Origin: Clitoria ternatea
Taxonomy: Eukaryota; Streptophyta; Magnoliopsida; Fabales; Fabaceae
Direction of reading: 5' to 3'
Length of the DNA stretch: 64,000 nucleotides
Assembly: GCA_037962975.1 (NCBI GenBank)
Contig: CM075669.1
Coordinates: forward strand, 89,138,001-89,202,000
The position numbers were made by a program, and so were the translations under genes. Shown here piece by piece: positions 1-12,560 of this stretch. The notes under the pieces were generated by a model. The model saw nothing but the letters and a program-made list of their open reading frames with translations. It had not been told where the DNA came from and ran no database searches. Position 1 is the stretch's first letter. Every line of letters begins with the position of its first letter.

Positions 1-776
1 TCCGGTGTGGGACCAGTCACAAGAATGCAGGTGTTTTTAGGGTTTGCACACCGGAACTGTGAGTAACCGATGTATTAATCCGGTCTCTCAGTGGGAGAGG
101 CCGGTCTTGTTGTCCTGGAGATCCTTCACACCAACGTTTCGCGTTGTAGAGGGGCGAAAGGTGGTGCCACCTGCGAAGATTCTCCGACGCTCAAGTTAGA
201 AGAGTATGGGAACTCAATGAATGCTTAAGCGAAGTAATAGTAAAGTGTGAGATAGAACAACGATACCATGCATGTGTATTGATATGGGCTTCTTATAGTT
301 GAACGTAAGAGAAATGAGTCGTTGGATGCAGGTGGGTCCCTTAGCTCTGATTGCGTGTATATTGTGTCAATCAAAGTGGCTCGACTTTCAGAATGTGTCA
401 GGAGGGTAGGTCAATTATCAGAGTACGATCCTCTAGGGAGAGGAGAGGATAATCACCTTTTCCGCATAATCTGCTGACACGCCCACTTACTTTCTGAAGC
501 CATTGATGTGACGTATTTTGCTACAAACAGTGTCTTCGTTGATAAGTTATCAGGGACTCTTCTCTTACTGTGACTGAAAAGCCAACAGTTATATAAACAC
601 CCTGTAAAAATGAACATAGAACCGCTATGGAGAAAATGAATGATGTTGTCGTGGAGTGAGGGCGGACGGCCAGACAACGGATATCCGGTGTGGCAACATT
701 GAACCAGGACACCGGTTCTCCTTATATGAGGTCAGTGTGACGTCACAAGTATGGGGGCCGGTATCTAGACCGGATC
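1..776. other. Unclassified TE-like flank
   Basis: No convincing coding region. The stretch is GC-richer than its neighbour and repeats a TCCGGTGTGG motif (positions 1-10 and about 682-691) along with several CCGGT/ACCGG words. It contains CTCCGACGCTCAAGTTAG near 184, a phrase I associate with plant LTRs (memory, not checked). At 777 it gives way abruptly to sequence shared with 11168 onward, so it is either the end of another TE or a deletion junction. No TIR or second LTR is visible. Confidence 0.35.
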
Positions 777-3700
777 AGGGATATATCGTATATTTAATCT
801 TATTATCATTGGCATATAAGAAAACATAAGGCCCCTCAAGGCACAACATTCATATAATTAGCATTTCAATGGCCACAACATCATTTCATATCAATCCACA
901 CATAGAGATCAAAAGGCATAGCAGACATCATAATATTAATCCATACTTAGAATCATTCGAGGCATATCCATCACTCCTCATACATGGCAATTACACTTAT
1001 GCCCAACACAACCATGTCCTTGACATTACATCTCAACATCTTATATACATATATTTCATATCATATGGCAAGTCAATATTTGCATTCAACCATAGTGGCA
1101 TTACAACATTATCTCATTCGTCAACGTTGTTTAGTAACTAGTGTGGCGATACCATAACTCATCATTTCAATTCTGAGCAACTCATGTAATATTGCACTTA
1201 TTATAAAATGCAAGGACATTTCACAATTTAATAATAACATATGTCCTCTTGCACAAGGAATAATCATTACATTATTTATTGTCACACTATACCAATATTA
1301 TTTCGATACTTCGGTTTATAACAACCACCTCACCGTTCGATCATTCTCACAATGGGTTTGTGTCACCCAAGGGTACATCTCATAGCTCATCGTCAAACCC
1401 TTACCATCGCTCTCACATATCTCATTCTTGGTGGTTAACATTCATGTTTCACATTATATATTATGGGCATAGACAAGTTATCCCAATATCTTAATCATTA
1501 TCCAACACTACCATGTTAGGTCATAATTATATATCCCTGTACATCCTCTCAAGCATCTTACAATATAAGGGAAGAAGGCCTAACACCACCAAAACCAAGA
1601 AAATGAAACAACATTCAATTTTGGGAAACTCGCTTGAGTGAGCCCTTCACTCGCTTGAGCGAGCTTAACATAGCTCGCTTGGGCGAGCCCCTTCGCGCAA
1701 GCGAAGATTGTCCAGCAATGTTTCTACGCTCGTTCGCTTGAGCGAGACACCCTTACACTCGGTTACTCCCTCGAGCGAGAATTGTCCAGTATCAAATTCC
1801 ACCAATAATCGCTTGAGCGAGGCACTCGCTCGCTTAGGCGAGATTCGGCCAGAGGCCATCCCTCTATTCCATACACTTCTCGCTTGAGCGAGGCACATCA
1901 GCGTCGGCCACTCGCTTGAGCAAGAATCACTCCAGCATCAGACCCCCACACTCGCTCAAGCGTCTCACGCTCGCTTGAGCGAAAAACATCCAGAATCAAT
2001 TTCCTCTCTCGCTCGCTCAAGCGCGGCCACGCCCGCTTGAGCGAGATTCGTCCAGTGTCTCTTTTGCTCACTTCACACTCGTCTTGCTTGAGTGAATAGC
2101 TCACTCGCCTGAGCGAGATTAGGCCAGAGGCCATAATAAGGGTACAATGGATTCTCGCTTGGGCGAGAATCCATCTCGCTTGAGCGAGATTATCAGAACT
2201 TAGGCAGAAAATGGGAATTCTCACAACTCAATACATGAAATCTCATTTAAGGCCAATTTAATCACATCCAACACATCATATACATCATATGGGACATGTA
2301 AAACTTGCTCACACATTCATACTCATAATTTCTCATTCCAAACTCAATAACCATAATAAAATTATACTTATCATCATCCAACACATATAGCTATACATTT
2401 CCATAACAATCATCACCTATCCTCATATACCATCCTCATAATCAATAAATTGCCATTCACATTATTCCAATATATACATGGCAAAGCAAGCATGAGTATA
2501 AAACACATACAACAGTCACTATCAATCTACTCATGCAATTTGAATGTAAACTCCTCTCTTACCTCGAGGGAAGAGCCGCAACCAATGTACACTCCGAAAG
2601 CTCCGCCACTTAATCCGGAACAAGATCTACACACCACATACGTATGCACTCATACAATCAATAACCATTTCAAGGCATTCCTCATAAATTCTAATTAATG
2701 ACGTATATATTGTATGGCTTATGAACAAGTTCTAAACTTGTCAAAACACCGATTTATGCAATTGTGTTAGGCTTCGGGAATTCCTTTCCCTAAGCCAAGA
2801 TCCTCTAGATCTTAAAAGGCCAACTACACCCAACAACAACATCTCATCCATTACATAATGTAATCCTAAATCACATCAATCCATCAAATATCACCATTGT
2901 CACTCAAAACCTAACATAACTTAGCTTTGCTTCTTTTAAACCATCCTTGATTAACAACTCTAGTGATACAAGTCATGGCCTATCAACTCACTAACCTATA
3001 TGTATACCCCATTGATTCCACCATTAAGGGTTATGTACTATGTTCACCATTGTTCTTCATTATAGTTAACAACTCACCATTAAATATCACCTATTGACTT
3101 TCAATTCATCCACCCAAATTATAATATATCCAATTTCCCTAAATTCTTAGGGCTAGGGTTCTATGAGAACCCAACAACCATTATCAATATTCATCAATCA
3201 TCATCAATGGCTATCTTTCATCATTAATATCATTCTCTAACATCATTAAATATACATTCTACTCACATTTCACATTTCCCCAATTTATTAAAGTTAGGGT
3301 TTCACTAGAACCCACCACCATCATAAATGCTTATTAATTTCTCATCACCTTTCAACATTAATCTTAAATACCACATTAAATGCTTATAAAAGCTTGCATT
3401 TAAGCCACCCCACCTTAGGGTTTTCTATATTAATGGCTTCATTCAATACCCCAATAATTTTTCTAACCTCGGGTTTGATTCCACATACCACCATTCATCA
3501 AAACAACATCTAACCTCCCATCATAACACTTCAATAACTCAAAAACTATCAATAAAAACCATGGGTGGTCAAAAATCATACCTCTCCTCCAAGCTTAAGC
3601 TCCAAAACGAAAATAAGAGGGAGAGAAGAGAAGATGAACCATGCTTGCCTCCATGTCCAATGTAAGCTTCATAAACCCAAGGGATCTTCTTGATTTTAGG

Positions 3701-4172
3701 TGGAAATGGTCATGGGTGGTGTTGGTCATTTTTAACAAGAGAAGGGATGGAGAAGGAGAAGGAAATAAAATGTTGTGAGGGAGAGAAGAGAAGTTGCCGA
3801 GAATGGGAGGGGAAAGAAGGAGTTTGGGTTTTTAACTTAATCCCCTCATTAAGTTTTACCGTTTTATAACATACAGGGTCTCTGTTCGGGCTCAATACTA
3901 ACTCCAAAAATTATTCCGAAGGTATATTCGGATTCCCAATAATATTCTTAATAGCCCTGACCAACGACATCTCAATCGCAGATACTTGGTCCGACACCCA
4001 TATTCTAATCGGGTATTATTTTAACTCTTAAAGTCCTAATAAATCATAAATAATTCTTTTAAATCTCAATTTAATCATTTTAATATTTTTGGGATATTTA
4101 TTAACCTATTTATAATCATTCAATATTTATTCTTTCTATTTAATTATTTTTATAAAAATTTGGGATGTTACA
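777..4172 (-). repeat. LARD-1 3' LTR, truncated
   Basis: Matches 11168-14538 along its whole length with scattered substitutions and small indels. The part corresponding to 9649-11167 (about 1.5 kb, the end of the LTR in element orientation) is missing. The inner edge is GGGATGTTACA, the reverse complement of the TGT start. The loss removes the end distal to the PPT and replaces it with the unrelated sequence at 1-776. Confidence 0.85.
1629..2195. repeat. CGCTTGAGCG palindrome array (copy 1)
   Basis: About 570 bases packed with near-palindromes of the form CTCGCTTGAGCGAG, at least fifteen complete or degenerate sites about 20-45 bases apart. They alternate with phrases such as TCCAG and GGCCAGAGGCCAT. 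The array is far richer in CpG than the rest of the LTR. It is conserved in the other LTR at about 12010-12560. Confidence 0.8.
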
Positions 4173-4185
4173 ATCCACCCCACCT
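4173..4185 (-). other. Polypurine tract of LARD-1
   Basis: On the minus strand this reads AGGTGGGGTGGAT immediately before the TGTAACATCCC LTR start, the expected position of the plus-strand primer. Upstream (4186-4210) is a GACGAAATTTATTTT context of the kind seen before the PPT of Tekay-like elements. Confidence 0.75.
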
Positions 4186-4582
4186 AAAATAAATTTCGTC
4201 CTCGAAATTTGATATCGGCATATACCATAAGACCACACTTTGGGCCACACAGCAACAAGGTTCAATGACACTATAAAATAACATCGGACTTCCCAAAGTC
4301 CATCAAGACATGTTCATTATCACTTCATCATTTTTAACATAAGATTCCTACATCAAAATGTGTCATATGTCATTAATTACGACTCGTCCAACAGAGCTCA
4401 GATGTTCATACTCAGTACGTCCAGATAGGCGCAGCATATTCAACATAAGCAGTTACAATCCCTACACCTGCTCGGCCTACGTGTTGCTGCATCCGACATA
4501 CAGGAAGGCGTCCCAATCCCGTAGTGGTTACCACAAACACAGGAAGTCGACACATAAATGTATGTTGCCACAATGCCTATGG
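4186..4582 (-). other. LARD-1 interior, left of CACTA-1
   Basis: Non-coding. The sequence resumes at 7432 after the nested CACTA element. No gag or pol motif in any frame. Confidence 0.7.
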
Positions 4583-4597
4583 CATCACTAGTGGAAA

Positions 4598-4975
4598 AAA
4601 GGCCTTTTACACCGGTCCCTTTTGGCTTTTTACACCGGTTGTAGGACCGATGTGGATGGAGCCGGTGAGAAAAATATAGACTTTTTACACCGGTTTTGGG
4701 ACCGGTGAGAAAAATAGTTTTTACACCGGTCCTTTTCACTACGACCGGTGTAAAAGACTATATTTCTCACCGGTCCTTTTCTTAACAGCAGGTATAAATA
4801 GGATATCTTACACCGGTCCTCTTTAAAACGCCCGGTATAAAATATAATACTTACACCGGTCCTTTTCTTTACAACCGGTGTAAATATTAAATTTCTCACC
4901 GGTCCTTTTGAAATGCCCGGTGCAAAAAATAGCCTTTTAACACCAGTTGATTACTATAACTGGTGTAAAAAGTTT
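4598..4975. repeat. CACTA-1 left subterminal repeats
   Basis: Dense copies of TTACACCGGT / ACCGGTGTAAA in both orientations, spaced about 25-40 bases. In En/Spm elements such arrays are the binding sites for the TNPA-type protein (family knowledge). The right-hand counterpart is at 7165-7410. Confidence 0.85.
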
Positions 4976-5603
4976 CTTTTTTTTTACTTTCTGTTTTAAT
5001 AAATCAATCCTAGCTGATACCAATTCAGTTTCAATTTTTATAAAGCATCATCAAGTTTTATACCTTAATGAAGTTAGTTTTAAAAAATTATAAGAACCAC
5101 AAATTAATAGTTCAAATTAATTTTTACAAACAAAAAAAATAGATATATACAAACAGGGCCTATAACTCCCTACCTGTAATGATAATGCATCATAACTTCA
5201 ATATGATTAAGAATAAATATGAAATTATCAATAAAAAATATTTGACTTATTCCTTAGAGTATAACATAACAACTGCAGTAAAAAAAATAGAAAGATCGAT
5301 TTCTATTTAAGGAACCTTTATTTATTTCCTTCTTTGTCATATATATTTTTTCTTTACGGTATTGCATATTCATACTGGGTAGCAATGATCAACGTTGAGA
5401 ATATTGGCGTCTCAGTTGCGAATTCTGATCCTCGATTCAGTCCTGCATACATTTACAGCAATGTGAGGATACAAATTGAGTACAAGCTATGCCATCAAAG
5501 AATTATTCTAATTAATAACAATATGTATGAATTGTTGTATAAATATAATTTGAATATTTCTCATGTGTTATATATATGATTATATATAAACATTACATAC
5601 CTT

Positions 5604-6100
5604 TCTCCATTGGCAATTTCATTGTCGCTTTCACTGTCACTGCTGTGACCAGATATGCCATCTTTGATCTTCTGGAGAAAGTTTATCTTGTGTCTCCTCC
5701 CTTGAGTGGCATAGCCAAACATGTCACCAGCACCAACCTCCTCAGGGCGCTTGGTGAAGTGGCCATGCACACCCTGGGCAATATCAGGGCTCTGCTGCTC
5801 AATGTTCACCAAGACCTTACATTTGTCAGCATCAAGACCAACATCATCAGAGATGAATCCAATGCTGCGGCATGTGTCACGAACAATCTTCTCATAGTCA
5901 ACATTGGCCTTGGTGGTAATCTCTCCAAAGACCATTACCAATGTTAGTCTTGGTGCATGTCTCATAGGCAACCTTGCTGTCAAGGTCCTGTTCAAGGCAG
6001 GCATCCAGCACTGCATCAGAGATCTGGTCACACAGCTTGTCAGGGTGACCTTCATTCACGGATTCAGAAGTAAATAGAAAGGTTTCCGCCATTTCACAAT
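5604..6100 (-). pseudogene. Captured SAM synthetase fragment fused to unknown exon
   Basis: From the ATG at 6092 the minus strand encodes the N-terminus of S-adenosylmethionine synthetase (methionine adenosyltransferase). It shows the family's SVNEGHPDKLCDQ motif near residue 10 and, further on, GEITTKANVDYEKIVRDT. A frameshift lies between these blocks, near residue 50 (about 5940). The enzyme similarity stops after GDMFGYAT, about a quarter of the usual ~390 residues. The frame then runs into an unrelated acidic/serine segment (HSSDSESDNE) ending at a good splice donor, AAG|GTATGT, at 5604. I do not recognise that second exon; the acidic-Ser stretch loosely recalls the start of reticulon-like proteins, but this is weak. 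The fragment cannot be an active enzyme. It is a transduplicated copy within CACTA-1. Confidence 0.88.
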
Positions 6101-6838
6101 CTACACAAAAACCACAAAATGGTAAGATTCGAGATTATGTCACAAAAGGAATAAATTAAAGTACGCACCATAAAATCAAATTGAAGAAATATCTCGAAAC
6201 TTTATGCTGATATTAATTAAAGAAATATCTCACAAAATAATTTCAGGCAAAACGATAACAAAAGAATGTTAAGATTCCCACGGCACAAAGATAAAAAAAA
6301 AGTTGGAGAGAATCTTGGATTTCAAAAAACCGATCGAAAGCACAACATGCCTCTCAAAAATATCAGTTTCAATCTTAAAACCCTTTAATTTGATCATTAA
6401 CATGTAAAATCAAGATGCTTAGACACAACTAGCCCCAATTAAAATAGAAAGATACAGAGCTCAATAAAGAAAACAAAAAAGAATGTAAATCAAAGACAAA
6501 AACTAATACACATCAGGCACAAAAACTAGATCGAGAGAGAAACAGCTATAACGGATTATCCTCATGAAAGCAGCAGATCTAAACCACAAAAGACAAAGAT
6601 TCAGTAACAACAAAACAATATTTAGCAGAAGAACCCAGAATGAACTTGGGTAAAGGATTGAGCTAATTAGTTCAAGTGTGTAAAAGATCCTTGGATTTAT
6701 AAAAGGGACAATAAAAGCATTTGATAAACTCAAAGGAAAACAGTGACAAGCGTATACGCATATAGAAAACAGTGATAGGGCAGGCACAGTTTTCAAATCA
6801 CATAGTTTGAAACCAAATCAATGGAACCGCGCGAGTAC
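6101..6838 (-). other. Intron-like segment before captured SAM synthetase start
   Basis: Read on the minus strand it begins GTACTC after CCCCAG (6839) and ends TGTAG eight bases before the SAM synthetase ATG. Plant SAM synthetase genes usually have one intron in the 5' leader (family knowledge), so this is probably the captured leader intron. AT-rich, no coding potential of note. Confidence 0.55.
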
Positions 6839-7150
6839 CTGGGGTTAGAAGGTGGATCTAGAAACGCGGAAGTGGAAGAGGAGGAAGAAGATCCATGATC
6901 CATGGAAGACATTTCGAGGACGACACGATTGTAGATCCTAGATCCCACTTCTCGTTCCAAATCGTAGATCCAAATCACAAATCTGAAGAGGAAGATACAG
7001 TGGGAAAGATACAGGGAGAAGAAAGTTAGAAGATGGAGATGGAGACGTCGGTCGGAAGAGGAAGATGTTGGAAATGGACGAGAGACAGAGAGACGAGAAA
7101 ATAAGAGGAAGACGAGAGTGACTTTTGAGGATTTCGCGTGACTCCAAAAT
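6839..7150 (-). other. Captured first exon, identity uncertain
   Basis: Minus-strand segment ending in a good splice donor context (CCCCAG|GTACTC). It contains an open frame with a Ser-rich start (MSSMDHGSSSSSS) running to the donor. It may be the 5' leader of the captured SAM synthetase gene or the first coding exon of a different gene. The CT-rich sequence upstream on the same strand would suit a host promoter or leader. Confidence 0.4.
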
Positions 7151-7164
7151 AAAAGGGGTGAAAG

Positions 7165-7410
7165 TTTTCTCACCGGTCCCCAATGTAAGACCGGTTTTAA
7201 GATTGTTTATTTCTCACCGGTCCAACTAGTAGACCGGTACAAACTTTACATTTCTCACCGGTCTAAATTACAGACCGGTACAAACATAACTATTTCTCAC
7301 CGGTCCAAAGCATAGACCGGTGTAAAGTTTCTTTTTATTTACAAAACTGCCACCGCCTTATTTTTTACACCGGTTAAACTATAACCGGTGTAAAACCCCC
7401 GGTGTAAAAG
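7165..7410. repeat. CACTA-1 right subterminal repeats
   Basis: Repeated CTCACCGGTCC...GACCGGT blocks about 50 bases apart, then TTTACACCGG next to the terminal inverted repeat. Mirrors the array at 4598-4975. Confidence 0.85.
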
Positions 7411-7431
7411 GTCTTTTTTCCACTAGTGCAT

Positions 7432-9631
7432 GTAAGGCCATATCGGGACCAGTACTTTGTATTCCCATTGCTCATATCGGTCACACATACTCAAACGATA
7501 CCAGTCCATATATGACTTAGTGAAAATCCTCACCAGTCCATGACTAACATATTCATATCACACCATCACTATACATATAATCTGACATCAATCATGCCGT
7601 ATAGATCATCAAATATCAATTAACATCGCCATAAATTGGTGCATCTAGAATCAATATCTAATTATCGCCAGGTAAATGCCCAATGTTTGAGCTTCATTCA
7701 CTCAGAAACCATAGTCAATTAGCTTAATAATCATCTACCCTATTCACATATCGTCGACTATACATCATCTTAAACCTAAACAAGACAATAAACTCCTATC
7801 AAGTGTGTAATCACAAGGCCATAATAGGGTTCATATCCGTATAATAAGCTTTAACATTAGTGATTTCCCTCACAAATCATGACCCAAGCCCGTAAATTTG
7901 GGCACACAACTCATATTATATCACATCACTATGTGGTTTCTGCCATCAATACAACATCTTTCAAACAGAAGAGAGGTAATAACGTGTTCAAATTTCCATT
8001 TACCAACTCATAATCACGCATGTTATCCCTATATCATATCATAATCCACAGCTAGTTCCATGATCTCAACGTTGAGGGCATACAATTTAGCCCAAAGTCA
8101 ATCCATAGAATTGTGTATACCATAGTCAATACCAATCATACCCCAAATTCAAAATTATTATTCGTCAATCATCAGGGTTACATTCATCATTTGTATTCTA
8201 TTCCATGTCGGCTCTATCCTCAACAATGTATTTCACAATTAATTCGTTATGGCTCAACTATTCATACAATTTGATCAATCACTAGACTTAGAAAGTCTAA
8301 GGGTTACCTAGGACCCATCTTGGAACACACCCACAATATCCAAACATCATTAAATAGAGTTCATAATATGTCATAGAGTCGAGACCACCACAGGGTCAAT
8401 TAAATCAATTCTCCATAAGGTTTGATCATGCAAGATCATGCTAAATCAACAGGGTCACCACACCTAGTGGGTTATAATTCAAATCCATCATTCACTCGGT
8501 TCACAAATATGAACCCGAGTCGTAACCCCAACCTAGTGAATCGCAATTTCACATTCAATGATTTTATCACTTATTCATATTCTCAATCTAAGGAGACATA
8601 GTAAGTCACTTGCATTATAAAATACAAGATTCTCATGCCAAAGGATATGAAATCCATCTTTCACAAGTAGCATAATTAATCCTTTTAATTCATCTTTCAA
8701 CAATAACATAATCAATCATTTCGTTCCATGAATACTCATGTTAAGGAATTTCTTTCACTACCATATATTCAATCAACTCATATGAACCGCTCACATTCAA
8801 TAAGTATACTTTGGTCAGGAACCATAAGTGCAACTCATATAAGAGACCTAGTCACATGATTCAATTCAAATATATCAATCAAGGTCTCAACATACATGGT
8901 CCACCACCATCCCAATTCACATTTAATATCTCCTATCCGTAATCAACATACGGCATTAGGTCCATCATCAAACCAATACATAATTAACATATCGTATCCA
9001 TGATCACACATGGTACAAATTCATCATCAATCCAAGTCATACCCAATGTATAAACATCAATGCATAATCACAATATATTCGTCAATAGAAGGAAATAGGG
9101 TAAGGAACTTGGCCGGACTTACACAAATAAATATACCATTCACATTGAGGAATTCATCTATATGCATTCAATCTCATAATTTCATTAAGCTTTCCAATGA
9201 GCAGCTATGCTCCGCAATTGCATCATACAACCTCAATGATAAAGAGTATACTCCCATAAACTTCAATTATATCTTCTGGAACATAATCTCACAGAAGTCC
9301 TCAAATAGCATCAATCATAACTCAATATTAATGATTCACAATAATCCTCAATAAGCAATAATGCCCTTATAATCACTTCACAACTCTTAGGTAATTAGTC
9401 ATTTATAATCTATATAGGGCAATCAATACCTAAACATGTCATCACCCTCTAGATAACTACCACAATTTAGTTCATACGAACAACCGCATTCCAACAATGA
9501 GCATCTAGCTCCAAAGATCACCATAAACGCCTCACTATTGAGCAATCATGCTCCAATCATCCATAATACCAATTCATCGTAGAGTAACCATACTTTGATG
9601 ATAATTAAAAAATCTAAGCCAGAGCAAAATA
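7432..9631 (-). other. LARD-1 interior, no coding capacity
   Basis: AT-rich (many CATCA/TCATA words), with stops in every frame. No gag, protease, RT or integrase motif. The CAT that begins here is the right-hand TSD of CACTA-1. Confidence 0.7.
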
Positions 9632-9644
9632 TGCTCTGATACCA
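9632..9644 (-). other. LARD-1 primer-binding site (tRNA-iMet)
   Basis: On the minus strand this reads TGGTATCAGAGCA, the standard complement of the initiator methionine tRNA 3' end. It lies four bases from the LTR edge at 9649. This fixes the element's orientation as minus and 9649-14538 as its 5' LTR. Confidence 0.9.
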
Positions 9645-10740
9645 CCTTTGTAACACCCCAGTTTTTCAAGACTCCGATCCCGATGTAACCAAGATAATAA
9701 TTAATAAAAATACGGGTAAATTTTTCGCGTTTGAATTATTTCTAAAACACCTCGACGATTACATCAAGACCCAATCACAGAAAGCCAAAGCGTACGATTT
9801 AATAAACTAAGACTGGATCGATAGCTAAAATGCCCATAACGGTATACAAAAATAATAAAGTTTACAGCGGAAGAAGAATCTGTATATCGGGCAAACGCCT
9901 AGTCCCATATATGATGATATGAGAAAAGGCTCATTCACTCACAACATACGCATGCATTGCCTAAGACACAATTATATATATACATATACATATGGGGATC
10001 TTCTCCCAACTATTACAATCCTCAATGCTCACCATTCAATTTTAGTCCTTCTAGTACACATTCAATCATCTCTCACATACTACATTTATAGTCACCATTC
10101 ACAAATTCATAGGATTATCTTATACATATCCAAAATCACTAAATCATCCATATCATCATAAACAATTTGTTCATTACATAAGAACTCATAAATGATGCCG
10201 GCCAAGGCACTTCCGTTACCACTATTTACCTTCGCCAAAACTTCAATTCAAAGTCTCATCTCAACCCATGGCAACCTGCATCACAATGCTAAAAAGGAGA
10301 CCACATGGGAGAGTGAGTTATACATTCAAAATAACGAATATAAATATATTGTGATCATGTGTATATGCATACAATCATCATGTGTGCTTTGCTATAAAAT
10401 CATTAATTCATCATTCAATCATCATCACATTAATATAATAGGCATACAAGCCTCATGAATCACAATTCACAACATAAGCAAGTACAAGCACATACACAAT
10501 CACATCGCCACTTATCAACAAGGGCCTTCACAAATTATCATTTTCAATTTATTAAATCTTTACTCAATTCCTCCTCGCAAGGGGTTTCTCATCTCTCGTG
10601 GTCATCCCATCTCAAATGCCATGCATCTATGGCTCATGCACATGCCAACTATTTAATGCATATGTAATGGATCCATTTCATCCAATTAGGTGATTGTATC
10701 CACCATACCATTCATTTCACAATAAATATCATAATACCAT

Positions 10741-11065
10741 CATCACTCAGGGATACACCCTTCGTGGGACCCCGCAAGGTGATATATTCAATAATATGAT
10801 AACATCATCTTTACTCCGGGATTTACCCTTCGTGGCACCCCGCAAGGTGATATATTCAATAATATGATAACATCAACTTCACTCCGAGATATACCTTTCG
10901 TGGCACCCCACAAGGTGATATATTCAATAATATGATAACATCATCTTCACTCCGGGATATACCTTTCGTGGCACCCCGCAAGGTGATTCAGTTCACAATA
11001 ATTATCACAATACCATCATCACTCAGGGATACACCCTTCGTGGCACCCCACAAGGTGATTCATTT
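10741..11065. repeat. Tandem repeat, about 68 bp period
   Basis: Four to five units built on ACTCCGGGATATACCCTTCG and GGCACCCCGCAAGGTGATAT followed by an AT-rich tail. The first three are nearly identical in length. A last, diverged unit follows after an ATTATCACAATACC insertion. It lies in the part of the LTR that is deleted from the other copy. Confidence 0.85.
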
Positions 11066-12009
11066 CAATGGTAACAAACTTTATCAATGCCATGCTATGT
11101 CATGAATGCAACAATGCAATAATGCATGTGCCCAACAACCTCGCAAGGATATCTCATCGTCTCAATTAGGGATATATCGTATATTTAATCTTATTATCAT
11201 TGGCATATAAGAAATCATAAGGCCCCTCAAGGCACAACATTCATATAATTAGCATTTCAATGGCCACAACATCATTTCATATCAATCCACACATGGAGAT
11301 CAAAAGGCATAGTAGACATCATAATATTAATCCACACTTAGAATCATTCGAGGCATATTCATCACCCCTCATACATGGCAATTACACTTATGCCCAACAC
11401 AACCATGTCCATGACATTACATCTCAACATCATATATACATATATTTCATATCATATGGCAAGTCAATACTTGCATTCAACCATAGTGGCATTACAACAT
11501 TATCTCATTCGTCAACATTGTTTAGTAACTAGTGTGGCGATACCACAACTCATCATTTCAATTCTGAGCCACTCATGTAATATTGCACTTATTATAAAAT
11601 GCAAGGACATTTCACAATTTAATAATAACATATGTCCTCTTGTACAAGGAATAATTATTACATTATTTATTGTCACATGATACCGATATTATTTCGATAC
11701 TTTGGTTTATAATAACCACCTCACCGTTCGATCATTATCACAACGGGTTTGTGTCACCCAAGGGTACATCTCGTAGCTCATCGTCAAACCCTTACCATCG
11801 CTCTCACATATCTCATTCTTGGTGGTTAACATTCATGTTTCACATTATATATTATGGGCATAGACAAGTTATCCCAATATCATTATCAAACACTACCATG
11901 TTAGGTCATAATTATATATCCCTATACATCCTCTCAAGCATCTTACAATATAAGGGAAGAAGGCCTAACACCACCAAAACCAAGAAAATGAAACAACATT
12001 CAATTCTGG

Positions 12010-12560
12010 GCAACTCGCTTGAGTGAGCCCCTCACTCGTTTGAGCGAGCTAAACATAGCTCGCTTGGGCGAGCCCCTTCGCGCGAGCAAAAGTTGTCCAG
12101 CAATGTTTCCACACTCGTTTGCTTAAGTGAGACACCCTTACACTCGGTTACTCGCTCGAGCAAGAATTGTCCAGTATCAAATTCCACCAATAATCGCTTG
12201 AGCGAGGCACTCGCTTGCTTAGGTGAGATTCGGCCAGAGGCCATCCCTCCATTCCATACACTTCTTGCTTGAGCGAGGCACACCAGCGTCGGCCACTCGC
12301 TTGAGCGAGAATCGCTCCAGCATCAGACCCCCACACTCGCTCAAGCGTCTCACGCTCGCTTAAGCGAAAAACATCCAGAATCAATTTCCTCTCTCGCTCG
12401 CTCAAGCACGGCCACGCCCGCTTGAGCAAGATTCGTCCAGTGTCTCTTTTGTTCACTTCACACTCGTCTCACTTGAGCGAATAACTCACTAGCCTGAGCG
12501 AGATTAGGCCAGAGGCCATAATAAGGGTACAGGGGATTCTCGCTTGAGCGAGATTATCAG
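12010..12560. repeat. CGCTTGAGCG palindrome array (copy 2)
   Basis: Counterpart of 1629-2195, with the same order of sites. Several CG dinucleotides present in copy 1 appear here as CA or TG (for example GAGCAAG for GAGCGAG), as expected from decay of methylated CpG. One internal stretch (about 2155-2180 in copy 1) is missing here. Confidence 0.8.

Larger units (their letters stand above)
4586..7428. mobile_element. CACTA element CACTA-1 with captured genes
   Basis: Terminal inverted repeats begin CACTAGTGGAAAAAAG at the left and, in reverse complement, at the right end. They match over about 28 bases with one difference and continue into TTTTACACCGG. A 3 bp target duplication CAT flanks the element (4583-4585 and 7429-7431), the hallmark of the En/Spm (CACTA) superfamily. 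It is 2.84 kb, encodes no transposase, and is therefore non-autonomous. The middle carries host-derived exons (see 5604-6100 and 6839-7150), making it a Pack-type CACTA. It sits inside LARD-1 and is younger than it. Confidence 0.93.

Noticed and set aside
869..1141. 90-codon open frame repeated at 11260-11532
   Set aside because: It is kept only because the LTR is duplicated. The differences between copies change amino acids freely, and there is no recognisable domain.
1665..2224. Repetitive Arg/Ser-rich open frames on the minus strand
   Set aside because: They are translations of the CGCTTGAGCG palindrome array, open because the repeat lacks stops in that frame.
4440..4899. Repetitive open frames (TGVKxLFFS type)
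   Set aside because: Translation of the CACTA-1 subterminal ACACCGGT repeats.
5576..5947. 123-codon plus-strand open frame over the SAM synthetase fragment
   Set aside because: Shadow of the real minus-strand SAM synthetase coding sequence.
5604..6092. Functional SAM synthetase gene
   Set aside because: Only about the first quarter of the enzyme is present, with a frameshift and a foreign C-terminus, inside a transposon.
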